A DNA stretch of 64,000 nt, from positions 3,410,001 through 3,474,000 of the forward strand of contig NZ_CP135918.1 in the NCBI RefSeq assembly GCF_032393985.1, read 5' to 3'. Below the pieces are notes generated by a model, which saw nothing but the letters and a program-made list of their open reading frames with translations, made no database searches and was not told the origin of the DNA. The position numbers and the translations under genes were made by a program. Origin of the DNA: Fischerella sp. JS2. GTDB taxonomy: Bacteria; Cyanobacteriota; Cyanobacteriia; Cyanobacteriales; Nostocaceae. The number at the start of each line of letters is the position of its first letter. Positions within the stretch are counted from its first letter, which is position 1. Below, one piece after another: positions 53,230 to 63,635 of this stretch.

Positions 53230-56200
53230 ATGGTGCATATAAAAAGGGTTGAACTTACCAATTTTAAATCCTTCGGTGGCACAACCTCTGTCCCTCTGTT
53301 GCCGGGGTTTACTGTTATTTCTGGGCCTAATGGTTCCGGAAAATCGAATATTCTCGACTCACTGCTATTTTGCTTAGGACTCGCTAGTTCTAAGGGAATG
53401 CGCGCCGATCGCTTACCCGATCTCGTCAACACTACCCAAACTAGCAAATCTCGTGCTGCTGTCGAAGCTAGTGTGACTGTGACGTTTGATTTATCGGATC
53501 ATGAACCAGATGAATTTTTAGAAGTTGAACCGATTGTTTCTACTGTCGAAGTCGACAGCTTCGATGACGAAACCCCCGTTGCAGAGGAGGATATAGAGGG
53601 GGTGGAACAAATAGAAGACGAGAAAAATCGCAAACAAAAAATCCGCGCCATACCCGGTGGAGAATGGAGTGTCACCCGCAGGCTACGGGTGACTCCCCAA
53701 GGAACTTATACATCAAACTATTACATTAATGGTATTCCCAGTACTCTCACAGAGTTACACGAAGAATTAGAACACCTGCGCGTTTATCCAGAAGGTTACA
53801 ACGTCGTTTTGCAAGGGGATGTAACTAGTATTATTTCGATGAATGCACGGGAAAGGCGCGAAATTATTGATGAGTTGGCAGGGGTGGCAGCCTTTGACCG
53901 TAAAATTAATCAAGCGAAAGACACTTTAGAAGAAGTTCGCGAAAAAGAAGACAGTTGTCGAATTATTGAGACAGAGTTAACTGCACAGTGCGATCGCCTC
54001 TCTCAAGATAAAGCCAAAGCCGAAAAATACCAAAAACTCCGCACTGAATACTTAGAAAAACAAAAGTGGGAAGCGGTTTTATCTTGGCGTACCCTGCAAA
54101 ATCATCAAGAAAAGTTAGCGAACCAAATTCAAGCAGGCGATCGCACTTCCACCGAACTCACCGAACAACTTACTCACCTTAACACCCAAATTACCCAAAA
54201 AAATATCGAACTTGAACAACTCAACGCCCGTGTGAAAGCATTGGGAGAAGAAGAACTGTTAGCAGTACAATCCACCCTCGCTAACCAAGAAGCCGAACGT
54301 AAACAACTCCAGCGCCAGCAAATAGAACTAGAAACAGCATCCCAAGAAACAGCCAAGCGTCTTGTTCAAACTCAGCAAAAAATTCAACAGCACCAGCAAA
54401 CTATAGAACAACTGGTGCAACAACAGAGTGAACAAACGCAAAATTTCGTATCTCTACAACAACAACGAGATGCAACTCAACAAGAATTAGAAAAGTCTCG
54501 TCAAGCAGCAGCAGAAATTGCTTCTGCTTCGGAAGCGTGGGTACAACAACAAACAGCACTCAATCGCCAAATTGAAACTTTGCTGCAAACCGTCGAACCC
54601 CAACGCACTGAACAAGCACAGCTAAGGGAACGAAACAACCAACTCCAACAGCAAATTCAAGAACAAACCCAGTTAATTCAAACTCTAGAACCACAACTTG
54701 CAGAAAAACAAACTGAGTGTAGTCGCCTAGAAACAGAAGTTAATTCCTCTAGCGAACCAATTCAAGCATTAGCGGAAAATCTCACCGCCACAGAACAAGA
54801 ACTACAAATTCAACAGGAAACCCAAAAGCGCCTATTACAAGAACAACGGGAAAAACAACGCCAATTAGATAAATTAGAAGCACAAGCACAAGCACAACAA
54901 GAAGTCCAAGGTACTGGCGCGAGTAAAGTCATTCTACAATCAGGAATGCCTGGTATTTGTGGGATGGTTGTCAAGTTAGGGCGAGTGGAACCGCGTTTTC
55001 AACTCGCTTTGGAAATTGCTGCTGGTGCGCGTCTAGGACACATTGTGGTAGAAGACGATTCGATCGCCGCCGCCGGAATTGAATTGTTAAAGCAAAAGCG
55101 TGCTGGGAGAGCGACTTTTTTACCATTAAATAAAATTCAGACTCCGAAATTTACACCCGATGCAACGCTGCGTTTAGCCCAAGGTTTTATCGGCTATGCT
55201 GTGAACTTAGTAGAGTGTGCGCCCCGTTATCGGGATGTGTTCGCCTACGTTTTTGGCAATACAGTTGTGTTTTCCACCTTAGAACATGCTCGTAAAAATT
55301 TGGGACTTTACCGGATTGTCACCCTCGAAGGCGAATTGTTAGAAACCAGTGGCGCGATGACTGGCGGTAGCGTCTTCCAGCGTTCGGCGTTGCGCTTTGG
55401 GAGTGGTGAAGCGGCGGAATCGGAAGAAGTTTTGGCGCTGAAAAAACGATTGGGAGATATTGATCGAATTTTAGAACGTTGTACCGAAGCGATCGCATCT
55501 CTTTCAACTCGCACCAAACAGCTTTCGCAAGAATTGACAGAAGCACGTCAAACACGACGCGAACAGCAGTTGCAACTAGAACAGTTACAAAAAGAAATCA
55601 AAACCCTCACTACCCAGTTAGAAACGACGCGATCGCAACTTAGCCAAAATACCGAAAAGTTAACTTCTGCTCAATCACGTTTGGAAATTCTGGATCGGGA
55701 TTTACCAGGACAAGAGCAACAATTACAACAACTACGCCACGCACTCGCAGAGTTGGAAGCCTCCCAAACTCCCCAGGAATGGCAGCAAATCCAAGCTGTG
55801 ATCAAAGAACAAGAGCAACAATTACAACAACGAGAACAAGCATTACGCTCAGCCGAACAAAACCTCAAAGATCTAGAAAATCAGCAACAGCGCTTACAGG
55901 AGAAAATTCAAGAATCCGAACAACGTATTATTGAATACCAAACCCAACAAACCACTTGTAGAGACGCGATGAATCGTGTCTCCACTGAAATCACCACAAT
56001 TGAGGAGCAAATTTTCCAAACCCGCCAGCGTTTGAGTGAAATGGAAGCGAATTTGGGCGAAGAAAAACAAAAACGCGATCGCACCGAACAGGAATTGCGT
56101 GCTGACACCCAACGTCAACAACAATTAGAGTGGGAAATTCAAAAACTCCAACAAACCCAGCAAACGCGCCGGGAAGAACTAGCTAACGTCCAAGCACAAC

Positions 56201-56919
56201 TGCAAACAGTAGCGGCGGATTTACCATCGCCGTTACCAGAAGTACCAGATAAAGTCGATTTAGAAGAATTACAAAAAGAATTGCGATCGCTTGCCAAGCG
56301 CCTGCAAGCAATGGAACCAGTGAATATGCTGGCGTTAGAACAATACGAACGAACTCAAAAACGTTTAGAAGAACTCACTCAAAAATTGCAAACATTAGAA
56401 GCAGAACGTACAGAATTATTGTTAAGAATTGAAAACTTTACTACTTTGCGTCAACGCGCTTTCAAAGAAGCATTCGATGCCGTCAATGAAAACTTTAAAT
56501 CAATTTTTGCTACCCTTTCTGAAGGCGACGGCTATTTGCAACTCGACAATCCCGAAGATCCATTTAGTAGCGGCTTAAATTTAGTCGCACATCCTAAAGG
56601 TAAACCAGTACAGCGCCTTGCGTCCATGTCTGGGGGAGAAAAATCTCTCACAGCTTTAAGCTTTATTTTTGCTCTCCAAAGGTATCGTCCTTCGCCATTT
56701 TATGCATTTGATGAAGTAGATATGTTTCTGGATGGGGCAAACGTGGAACGATTAGCTAAAATGATTAAACAACAGGCGCAACAAGCACAATTTATAGTTG
56801 TGAGTTTGCGTCGCCCGATGATAGAATCAGCCGAACGCACGATTGGCGTTACTCAAGCAAGAGGAGCTTTTACTCAAGTGCTGGGTATTAAGTTACAATC
56901 ATCTAATACGTCGGCTTGA
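53230..56919 (+). CDS. smc: Chromosome segregation ATPase SMC
   Basis: A 1229-aa condensin-like protein. Head: Walker A GPNGSGKSNILDSLLF at the N-terminus, signature LASMSGGEKSLTALSFIFAL and Walker B FYAFDEVDMFLD at the C-terminus. Two long Gln/Glu-rich coiled coils flank a hinge at about 560-720 (GICGMVVKLGRVEPRFQLAL, TGGSVFQRSALRFG). An acidic insertion (about 97-140) in the head precedes GGEWSVTRRLRVTP. It organises and separates chromosomes with ScpA/ScpB, not in this window. A degenerate hairpin repeat is fixed within the second coil (55962-55981). Monocistronic start ATG. Confidence 0.97.
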   Translation: MVHIKRVELTNFKSFGGTTSVPLLPGFTVISGPNGSGKSNILDSLLFCLGLASSKGMRADRLPDLVNTTQTSKSRAAVEASVTVTFDLSDHEPDEFLEVEPIVSTVEVDSFDDETPVAEEDIEGVEQIEDEKNRKQKIRAIPGGEWSVTRRLRVTPQGTYTSNYYINGIPSTLTELHEELEHLRVYPEGYNVVLQGDVTSIISMNARERREIIDELAGVAAFDRKINQAKDTLEEVREKEDSCRIIETELTAQCDRLSQDKAKAEKYQKLRTEYLEKQKWEAVLSWRTLQNHQEKLANQIQAGDRTSTELTEQLTHLNTQITQKNIELEQLNARVKALGEEELLAVQSTLANQEAERKQLQRQQIELETASQETAKRLVQTQQKIQQHQQTIEQLVQQQSEQTQNFVSLQQQRDATQQELEKSRQAAAEIASASEAWVQQQTALNRQIETLLQTVEPQRTEQAQLRERNNQLQQQIQEQTQLIQTLEPQLAEKQTECSRLETEVNSSSEPIQALAENLTATEQELQIQQETQKRLLQEQREKQRQLDKLEAQAQAQQEVQGTGASKVILQSGMPGICGMVVKLGRVEPRFQLALEIAAGARLGHIVVEDDSIAAAGIELLKQKRAGRATFLPLNKIQTPKFTPDATLRLAQGFIGYAVNLVECAPRYRDVFAYVFGNTVVFSTLEHARKNLGLYRIVTLEGELLETSGAMTGGSVFQRSALRFGSGEAAESEEVLALKKRLGDIDRILERCTEAIASLSTRTKQLSQELTEARQTRREQQLQLEQLQKEIKTLTTQLETTRSQLSQNTEKLTSAQSRLEILDRDLPGQEQQLQQLRHALAELEASQTPQEWQQIQAVIKEQEQQLQQREQALRSAEQNLKDLENQQQRLQEKIQESEQRIIEYQTQQTTCRDAMNRVSTEITTIEEQIFQTRQRLSEMEANLGEEKQKRDRTEQELRADTQRQQQLEWEIQKLQQTQQTRREELANVQAQLQTVAADLPSPLPEVPDKVDLEELQKELRSLAKRLQAMEPVNMLALEQYERTQKRLEELTQKLQTLEAERTELLLRIENFTTLRQRAFKEAFDAVNENFKSIFATLSEGDGYLQLDNPEDPFSSGLNLVAHPKGKPVQRLASMSGGEKSLTALSFIFALQRYRPSPFYAFDEVDMFLDGANVERLAKMIKQQAQQAQFIVVSLRRPMIESAERTIGVTQARGAFTQVLGIKLQSSNTSA
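55962..55981. repeat. Degenerate hairpin repeat inside smc coding sequence
   Basis: AGACGCGA-TGAA-TCGTGTCT, preceded by GT and matching the intergenic hairpin family with one arm mismatch, lies in frame and encodes RDAMNRVS within the coiled coil. Confidence 0.6.
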
Positions 56920-56977
56920 GTTTTTGTTAATAATAGTGTATAGATAAACCGGATTCGAGATCAGGACTCGGTATAGA

Positions 56978-57973
56978 ATGACCTCTGAACAGATAATTAG
57001 GCGTTCCGATATTTTAAATACCCAGGTAATCACCCGTGACAACGGTAAAAGGCTAGGCATAGTCAGTCAAGTCTGGGTTGATGTAGATCAGCGAGAGGTT
57101 GTGGCTCTTGGCTTACGAGACAGCCTGATCTCCGTCTCTGGCATACCGCGCTATATGTACCTCAACAACATCAACCAAATCGGGGATGTGATTTTGGTTG
57201 ATAACGAGGATGTCATCGAAGACATTGAGGTTGAGGTTTTCAGCAACCTGATTAACTGGGAAGTAATTACAGAAACAGGTGAAGTCTTAGGTAAAGTCCG
57301 GGGCTTCAAGTTCAACGGCGAGACAGGGAAAATATATTCTATCACTATCGCCTCCTTAGGACTACCCCAAATTCCTGATTCTTTCTTAAGTACCTATGAA
57401 CTTTCAGTAGAAGAAATCGTTAGTACAGGCCCTAACAGGCTCATTGTATTCGAGGGTGCTGAAGAACGGGTAACTCAGCTAACAGTTGGTATTCTAGAGC
57501 GTCTTGGTATCGGTAGAGCGCCTTGGGAGCGGGAAGACGTAGAAGATTACAACTACGCTCCCCGAACAGTAGCACCTTCCAACCAGTTACCGAGTGGAGT
57601 GCCAATAGAACCAATTAAGCCTAAAGTTCGCGCTCCCGAACCTGTGGTAGAACAGGAATGGGACGAAGACTATTATGAGGAAGAACGTCCTCAACGACGG
57701 GTGATGGAAGCACGATCTTACGAGTCCATCCGCTACGAAGAAGAAGAGGAAGAAGACAACTGGAGTGAAGCCACGGGTAAAGATAGGTATGAAGCCCAAC
57801 CCTACGAACCACCCCAGCCTTATACCACCAAATCATCATATACAGAAGAATATGATGATTACGACGACGATCTCAAACGCGACGCTTGGGATGATGAACC
57901 ACCAAAGCCGGTAAACATTCCCAAGAAAGTGAAAGAGAAAATGCCAGAGTACGAAGAAGAAGGCGGGTATTAA
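56978..57973 (+). CDS. PRC-barrel domain protein with long acidic tail
   Basis: A 331-aa protein. Two PRC-barrel domains cover about 5-80 (RSDILNTQVITRDNGKRLGI.. VDVDQREVVALGLRD) and 85-165 (INWEVITETGEVLGKVRGFK). PRC barrels occur in photosynthetic reaction centres and RNA-processing proteins. The tail (about 205-331) is rich in Glu, Asp, Tyr and Pro (EQEWDEDYYEEERPQ), probably disordered. It may be linked with smc (58 bp gap, same strand), though that is only proximity. A clear terminator follows at 58032. Confidence 0.85.
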   Translation: MTSEQIIRRSDILNTQVITRDNGKRLGIVSQVWVDVDQREVVALGLRDSLISVSGIPRYMYLNNINQIGDVILVDNEDVIEDIEVEVFSNLINWEVITETGEVLGKVRGFKFNGETGKIYSITIASLGLPQIPDSFLSTYELSVEEIVSTGPNRLIVFEGAEERVTQLTVGILERLGIGRAPWEREDVEDYNYAPRTVAPSNQLPSGVPIEPIKPKVRAPEPVVEQEWDEDYYEEERPQRRVMEARSYESIRYEEEEEEDNWSEATGKDRYEAQPYEPPQPYTTKSSYTEEYDDYDDDLKRDAWDDEPPKPVNIPKKVKEKMPEYEEEGGY

Positions 57974-58031
57974 ATCAGTGAACAGTGGACAGTTATCAGT
58001 GAGCAAAAACTAATAACGTTCAAGTATAAAA

Positions 58032-58062
58032 CCCCGGCTTTGGAGAAAAGTCGGGGATTTTT
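58032..58062 (+). terminator. Intrinsic terminator of the PRC-barrel gene
   Basis: CCCCGGCTT..AAGTCGGGG hairpin with one G-T pair, followed by ATTTTTAATT. It lies about 60 bp after the PRC-barrel stop codon. Confidence 0.85.
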
Positions 58063-58138
58063 AATTAGGGGTAGTTTTGCAGACTTTGAAGCGATCGCAT
58101 TTTCTATTTCCACAAACTAGAAGATTTATCAATACTCT

Positions 58139-58528
58139 ATGAAAGTAGTTGCTTTTAGACTCAAGTCTAATGAAGATTTAAGAAAGAGCCTAAAAATTTT
58201 TGCCATCAATCAAAAGATTAACGCGGGATTTATCCTAACTACCATTGGTAGTCTCAAACAAGCAACCATTCGTTTTGCTAATCAACAAACAAGTACAGTC
58301 TTAACAGATAAATTTGAAATTCTTTCTCTTAACGGTACAATTGCCAGCACAGGTGTTCACCTCCACATTGCGATCGCTGACAAAGAAGGCAAAACTATTG
58401 GTGGACATCTTGATGATGGATGTATTATCTACACAACTGCGGAAATAGTGATTGGATACACAGAAGAATTTGCTTTTACCAGAACAATAGATGAACAAAC
58501 AGGCTATCAAGAACTAGAAATTATTTAA
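58139..58528 (+). CDS. PPC/PCC (DUF296) domain DNA-binding-like protein
   Basis: A 129-aa single-domain protein of the DUF296 type, found alone in bacteria and joined to AT-hooks in plants. It shows AINQKINAGFILTTIGSLKQA, ILSLNGTIASTGVHLHIAIA and GHLDDGCIIYTTAEIVIG, the core His-x-His and Gly-His elements. It forms trimers in homologues. The function in cyanobacteria is unknown. Confidence 0.9.
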   Translation: MKVVAFRLKSNEDLRKSLKIFAINQKINAGFILTTIGSLKQATIRFANQQTSTVLTDKFEILSLNGTIASTGVHLHIAIADKEGKTIGGHLDDGCIIYTTAEIVIGYTEEFAFTRTIDEQTGYQELEII

Positions 58529-58841
58529 TTAACCTTTTTAAACGCAGAGGATGGCAGAGGTCAACGCACCAGGTAGCAGAGTGTTAATCAAAGCTACTTC
58601 GTTTTGTATTTTGAATAGTTTCACTCAACCACCAACGCGTAATCTATCAGTGTTCATCGGTGTGCATCTGTGTTCGTCTTTCAAAACATGATTTTCGGTA
58701 CATCCGAAATTCCCGTCAGCCATAATTCTACCTCCAGGACATTGCATCAACATCTTGAGGAAGATGTGGGAAATACTACAAATCTAGTATTTATCAAAGC
58801 GGGAGGTCAAACAAACCATCCTGACAAAGGAGAGTAAGTTA
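58529..58841. other. Intergenic region with ATCTGTGTTCATC-type repeat
   Basis: TCAGTGTTCATCGGTGTGCATC at about 58646-58672 is a dispersed element seen also near 1-20, 36150, 63650 and 63780. Otherwise no gene. GACAAAGGAGAG precedes the ATG at 58842. Confidence 0.55.
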
Positions 58842-59738
58842 ATGAAATTAACAGTGATTTGGGATTTACTTAAAGAAACATTTAATGAATGGCAGCAAGA
58901 TAAAGCGTCGCGATTGGCGGCAGCATTAGCTTATTACACAATTTTTTCTATCGCCCCATTATTAATTATTGTTATTGCGATCGCAGGTGCAGTATTTGGA
59001 GAAGCAGCAGCAAGAAACGCAATTTTTACCCAACTTCAAGGATTAATTGGCCCTGCGGGTGCACAAGTGATTCAAAATGCTATTGAAAGCGCTAGCCAAC
59101 CGCGAGCAGGAACTATTGCTTCACTCATTAGTATAGTAGTCTTAATATTTGGTGCTACTGGTTTATTTACGGAATTACAAGATTCCCTCAATACCATTTG
59201 GGAAGTACAACCCAAACCAGGAAAAATGGTAAAAAACATGGTTCGCCAACGTTTTTTGTCCTTTGCTATGGTGTTAGCGATCGGTTTTTTGCTCCTCGTT
59301 TCTTTGGTAATCAGTACAGTATTATCAGCCTTTGTTAACTACTTTCAAAATTTACTGCCAGGTGTCGATTTTGTCTGGCAAATTGTCAACTTCATCCTGG
59401 GTTTTGTCATCACTACTTTACTATTTGGGTTAATTTTTAAAGTTCTGCCAGATGCCAAAATAGTTTGGAAAGATGTTTTAATTGGAGCAGCTATTACCTC
59501 ACTTTTATTCTCCTTGGGTAGGTATGCACTTGGACAATATTTAGGCAACAATACTTTTGGTTCTACCTATGGGGCTGCTGGCTCAATAGTAGTAATCTTA
59601 GTTTGGGTTTACTATACCGCTCAAATCTTGTTTTTTGGTGCAGAATTTACTCAGGTTTACGCCCGCAGATATGGTTCTCGCATTATCCCAGCTGATTACG
59701 CAGTTCCTCTAAAAGAAAGCAATAAGGAAGAGAAATAA
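58842..59738 (+). CDS. YihY/BrkB-family membrane protein
   Basis: A 298-aa integral membrane protein with about six helices. The family hallmark is at the start: NEWQQDKASRLAAALAYYTI followed by FSIAPLLIIVIAIAG. Further helices lie near 92-110, 140-165, 178-205 and 245-270, with GNNTFGSTYGAAGSIVVILV near the end. The family (also called RNase BN by mistake) has no settled function; a lipid or solute transport role is suspected. It has a good ribosome-binding site and stands alone. Confidence 0.9.
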   Translation: MKLTVIWDLLKETFNEWQQDKASRLAAALAYYTIFSIAPLLIIVIAIAGAVFGEAAARNAIFTQLQGLIGPAGAQVIQNAIESASQPRAGTIASLISIVVLIFGATGLFTELQDSLNTIWEVQPKPGKMVKNMVRQRFLSFAMVLAIGFLLLVSLVISTVLSAFVNYFQNLLPGVDFVWQIVNFILGFVITTLLFGLIFKVLPDAKIVWKDVLIGAAITSLLFSLGRYALGQYLGNNTFGSTYGAAGSIVVILVWVYYTAQILFFGAEFTQVYARRYGSRIIPADYAVPLKESNKEEK

Positions 59739-59963
59739 TCAGTTATCAGTGATCAAATTAAACTAGTCACTGTTTTCTGACTTACGATAAGGCAGACAAG
59801 GGAGAATATCTTCACTCCTCATACTCCCCACACTCCACCACACTCCACCCTACGGGAAGCCGCTAGCCGCTAGCGCGTCTACACACCCCTCACCTCCCCA
59901 CACTCCCCGATCTTTAACCCACAGGCCACTGTACAATATGACGGTTGTACTCTGTGGCGGACT
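59739..59963. repeat. Low-complexity and CTACGGGAAGCCG element before purB
   Basis: CTCCCCACACTCCACC tracts and a GGGAAGCCGCTAGCCGCTAGCGCGTCTACAC-type element (about 59852-59884) with tandem CGCTAGC units, then CTCCCCACACTCCCC. Probably non-coding. Confidence 0.7.
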
Positions 59964-61259
59964 GTGATTGAGCGTTATACCTTGCCTGAGATGGGCAATT
60001 TATGGACAGATGCGTATAAGTTTAAAACCTGGTTGCAAGTAGAAATCGCTGTTTGTGAGGCACAGGCGGAATTAGGTTATATTCCAGCCGAGGCGGTTGC
60101 AGAAATTAAAGCCAAGGCGAATTTCGACCCCAAACGAGTGTTAGAAATTGAAGCGGAAGTCCGTCACGATGTCATTGCTTTTTTGACAAATGTCAATGAA
60201 TATGTAGGTGATGCTGGACGCTACATTCACTTGGGTTTAACCAGTTCTGATGTGTTGGATACAGCTTTAACATTGCAACTTGTTGCTAGTCTGGATTTAT
60301 TGTTGCAACATGTGCAAGCATTAATTGATGTGATTCGTCAGAAGGCGAAAGAACATCGTTACACGGTGATGATCGGACGTTCTCATGGAATTCATGCTGA
60401 ACCCATCACCTTTGGTTTTAAACTAGCTGGGTGGCTAGCAGAGATATTGCGCCATCAAGAACGTCTGCAAATTCTCCGGAAAACGATCGCTGTAGGTAAA
60501 ATTTCCGGTGCAGTGGGAACCTATGCCAATATCGAACCACGCGTAGAAGCGATCACCTGCCAAAAACTCGGACTCCAACCTGATGCAGCATCAACACAGG
60601 TAATCTCACGCGATCGCCACGCCGACTTCGTGCAACAGTTGGCTTTAGTTGCAGCTTCCATTGAACGTTTTGCAGTGGAAATTCGCAACCTCCAAAAAAC
60701 CGATGTTTTGGAAGTCGAAGAATTCTTTGCGAAAGGACAAAAAGGCTCTTCTGCCATGCCTCACAAACGCAACCCCATCCGTTCCGAACGCCTCACAGGT
60801 ATGGCTAGAATCATCAGAAGTCATGCTGTTGCAGCTTTAGAAAATGTTGCCCTTTGGCATGAACGGGATATTTCCCACAGTTCTGTAGAACGAGTAATTT
60901 TGCCAGATGCTTGCATTTTGATGCATTTTATGCTTGTGGAGACAACCGACTTGGTGCAAAACCTACTGGTGTATCCAGAAAATATGGCACGGAATATGAA
61001 TGTTTATGGCGGCGTTGTCTTTAGCCAAAGAGTTTTGCTCACCTTGGTAGAAAAGGGAATCAGCCGCGAAGAAGCCTATAAAATTGTCCAAGAAAATGCT
61101 CATACCGCTTGGAACAAATCGGAAGGCAATTTCCGCGAGTTGATTAGTAAAGATCCCCGTGTCACCGCTAAATTGTCATCAGCAGAAATTGCAGCGTGTT
61201 TTGATCCACAACACCACTTGCAGCACCTAGAGCAAGTCTATCAACGGCTGGGAATTTAG
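59964..61259 (+). CDS. purB: Adenylosuccinate lyase
   Basis: A 431-aa cytosolic enzyme that splits adenylosuccinate and SAICAR, releasing fumarate, in two steps of purine synthesis. It shows MIERYTLPEMGNLW at the start, VRHDVIAFL, the catalytic His in GRSHGIHAEP, and the fumarase-superfamily signature GSSAMPHKRNPIRSE with the mobile serine loop. Length is standard. The start codon is GTG 59964; the family's conserved N-terminus begins exactly there. Confidence 0.97.
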   Translation: MIERYTLPEMGNLWTDAYKFKTWLQVEIAVCEAQAELGYIPAEAVAEIKAKANFDPKRVLEIEAEVRHDVIAFLTNVNEYVGDAGRYIHLGLTSSDVLDTALTLQLVASLDLLLQHVQALIDVIRQKAKEHRYTVMIGRSHGIHAEPITFGFKLAGWLAEILRHQERLQILRKTIAVGKISGAVGTYANIEPRVEAITCQKLGLQPDAASTQVISRDRHADFVQQLALVAASIERFAVEIRNLQKTDVLEVEEFFAKGQKGSSAMPHKRNPIRSERLTGMARIIRSHAVAALENVALWHERDISHSSVERVILPDACILMHFMLVETTDLVQNLLVYPENMARNMNVYGGVVFSQRVLLTLVEKGISREEAYKIVQENAHTAWNKSEGNFRELISKDPRVTAKLSSAEIAACFDPQHHLQHLEQVYQRLGI

Positions 61260-61375
61260 TTAGTAGTTAGTAGTTAGTAGGTAGAGACGCGAGGAACATC
61301 GCGTCTGTACATTAGTAGTTAGTAGTTAGTGGATAGTGGTAGATATTAACTACTAACTACTAACCATTAACCACT
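61260..61375. repeat. TTAGTAG heptamer block with hairpin repeat copy
   Basis: Heptamers surround the hairpin at 61285-61306 (AGACGCGA, loop GGAACA, TCGCGTCT), immediately after the purB stop codon. Confidence 0.9.
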
Positions 61376-61532
61376 ACCAAAATTATACGTAATTAGCATA
61401 CAACATTAATATATTCAGATACTGACATAATTCAGTATTCTGATACCAAGGCTATTTATTCTGTGAAAAAATTACATCACAGAAAAGTGTAAATGGCTAC
61501 TCTTTGCTTCTGCATTTGTGGTTTTCACCCTT

Positions 61533-62093
61533 ATGATTGAACTCCTAGCCGCACTTTCTGCCTCAGCCGCAGCAGGAATGAGAACTGCCTTACCCTTGCT
61601 GTTTATTGGACTATTACAAGGTCACCTTCTTTGGTCGCAAGTACCAATCTTATCTCATATTTCCTCACCTTTCTTGTTAGGCATTCTCACAAGTTGGTCA
61701 TTTGTGGAACTACTTGCTTCTAAAAAACTGATGGGACAACGAGTGCTGCAAGTGGTGCAGCTTGTCTTGTCTCCACTTGTAGGAGCAATCATGGGGTTAG
61801 CAGTAGCTTCAGCCACAGCACCTGCTAACTGGCTGATTGCCCTGGTTGGAGGTACATTTGCCTTATTACTCCAGCTAACTCAAGTCGGCTGGTTCTTTCG
61901 TTTGCGCGGCATACCCCTATGGGCAGTCTTTATTCAAGATTTATTATGTATTGTCCTAGTATTTTTTGCCCTTGGCGCCCCCCGACAAGGAGGATTAATT
62001 GCTCTCGTCTTGCTTTGGTTTGCCCTTCGTAGTGGTCAATATTGGTATCGCCGATATTGGCAAAACCTTAAGCAGTACCGCCGAGCTAATTAA
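61533..62093 (+). CDS. DUF4126-family membrane protein
   Basis: A 186-aa protein with several hydrophobic helices. The start MIELLAALSASAAAGMRTAL, the block AGMRTALPLL and LMGQRVLQVVQLVLSPLVGA match the DUF4126 type. A helix pair lies near 85-130, a third pair near 130-165, and a basic tail ends the chain. Function unknown. The start chosen is ATG 61533, although an in-frame GTG at 61518 is possible. Confidence 0.8.
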   Translation: MIELLAALSASAAAGMRTALPLLFIGLLQGHLLWSQVPILSHISSPFLLGILTSWSFVELLASKKLMGQRVLQVVQLVLSPLVGAIMGLAVASATAPANWLIALVGGTFALLLQLTQVGWFFRLRGIPLWAVFIQDLLCIVLVFFALGAPRQGGLIALVLLWFALRSGQYWYRRYWQNLKQYRRAN

Positions 62094-62694
<601 letters not shown>

Positions 62695-62723
62695 AGCGCT
62701 TCGTTGTGGAGCGCTCTTTTTTT
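62695..62723 (+). terminator. Intrinsic terminator without an evident gene
   Basis: AGCGCT-TCGTTGTGG-AGCGCT followed by C and seven T. It lies 600 bp after the DUF4126 stop codon and before the alpha/beta hydrolase. It could end a small RNA or a long 3' UTR. Confidence 0.7.
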
Positions 62724-62786
62724 ATTAGTCAAAGGTTCTGTACTATAAAAACCGCAAGTAATCTCTTTACAAGTAATTCTGCAATC

Positions 62787-63635
62787 ATGCCTGTACGTCA
62801 AACTTTAGCAAAGCCTGATATTCAACTTTCGTATTTGGAGTGGAACCAAAATCAAGGTCAAGAAAATTTATTACTACTGCATGGTTTAGCTGACCATGCC
62901 CTAGTTTGGTCTAGTTTGGGAGATTACCTAGCGCCACACTACCACATAGTTGCTCCTGATCTACGCGGTCATGGTGAGAGTAGTAAACCAGAGAAAGATT
63001 ATAGCTTTGAAAGTGCGATCGCAGACCTAGAAGCATTGATGAATAAATTAGGATGGGCAAGTACCCACATTGTCGCCCACTCTTGGAGTGGTAAATTAGC
63101 TTGCATCTGGGCTAGACAAAATCCACAACGATTGCAGAGTATGATTCTAGTCGACCCGATTTTTATCTGGCAAATGCCCAGTTTCTTGAAGGCGACATTT
63201 CCCATGTTGTATCGCTTCTTGTCATTTCTCAAAGCAATGGGCCCCTTTCCTAGTTACGAAGCAGCCGAAAAACAAGCCCGTCAGTTGAACCAATATCAAG
63301 GCTGGAGTCCCTTACAACAAAAAGTTTTTCAAGCAGGTATAGAACCAAAACCTGATGGTAACTGGGGTAGCAAATTTACAATAGCTGCACGCGATCACAT
63401 TTTTGAGGAAGTCATGCAGGTTCCTGGTTTAACAGTTCCAATTCATACTCCCGCCTTATTTGTCCAGCCAGAAAAAGGTCTTAACCGTCAACAATGGCAA
63501 CTCAAGCCTTACAAAACATACCTCAAGAACTTACAACTATGCCAAGTTCCTGGTAATCATTGGCCGTTTTTGACCCAACCTGAAGCCTTTAACCAAGCTG
63601 TAGAAGCTTTTTTGCAAGAACATCAAACTCCGTAA
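62787..63635 (+). CDS. Alpha/beta hydrolase
   Basis: A 282-aa enzyme. It shows LLLLHGLADHALVWSSL with the oxyanion-hole HG, VAPDLRGHGESSKP, the nucleophile elbow AHSWSG (Ser99; the usual first Gly is Ala), a lid-like helical insertion (about 130-190), and the catalytic His in GNHWPFL near the end. An esterase or lipase-type role is likely; the substrate is unknown. The start is ATG 62787; an upstream in-frame start at 62706 overlaps the terminator and is rejected. Confidence 0.85.
   Translation: MPVRQTLAKPDIQLSYLEWNQNQGQENLLLLHGLADHALVWSSLGDYLAPHYHIVAPDLRGHGESSKPEKDYSFESAIADLEALMNKLGWASTHIVAHSWSGKLACIWARQNPQRLQSMILVDPIFIWQMPSFLKATFPMLYRFLSFLKAMGPFPSYEAAEKQARQLNQYQGWSPLQQKVFQAGIEPKPDGNWGSKFTIAARDHIFEEVMQVPGLTVPIHTPALFVQPEKGLNRQQWQLKPYKTYLKNLQLCQVPGNHWPFLTQPEAFNQAVEAFLQEHQTP

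Noticed and set aside
62706-62786. Upstream in-frame start for the alpha/beta hydrolase
   Set aside because: It would begin inside the terminator hairpin and adds residues with no family counterpart; ATG 62787 fits the fold.
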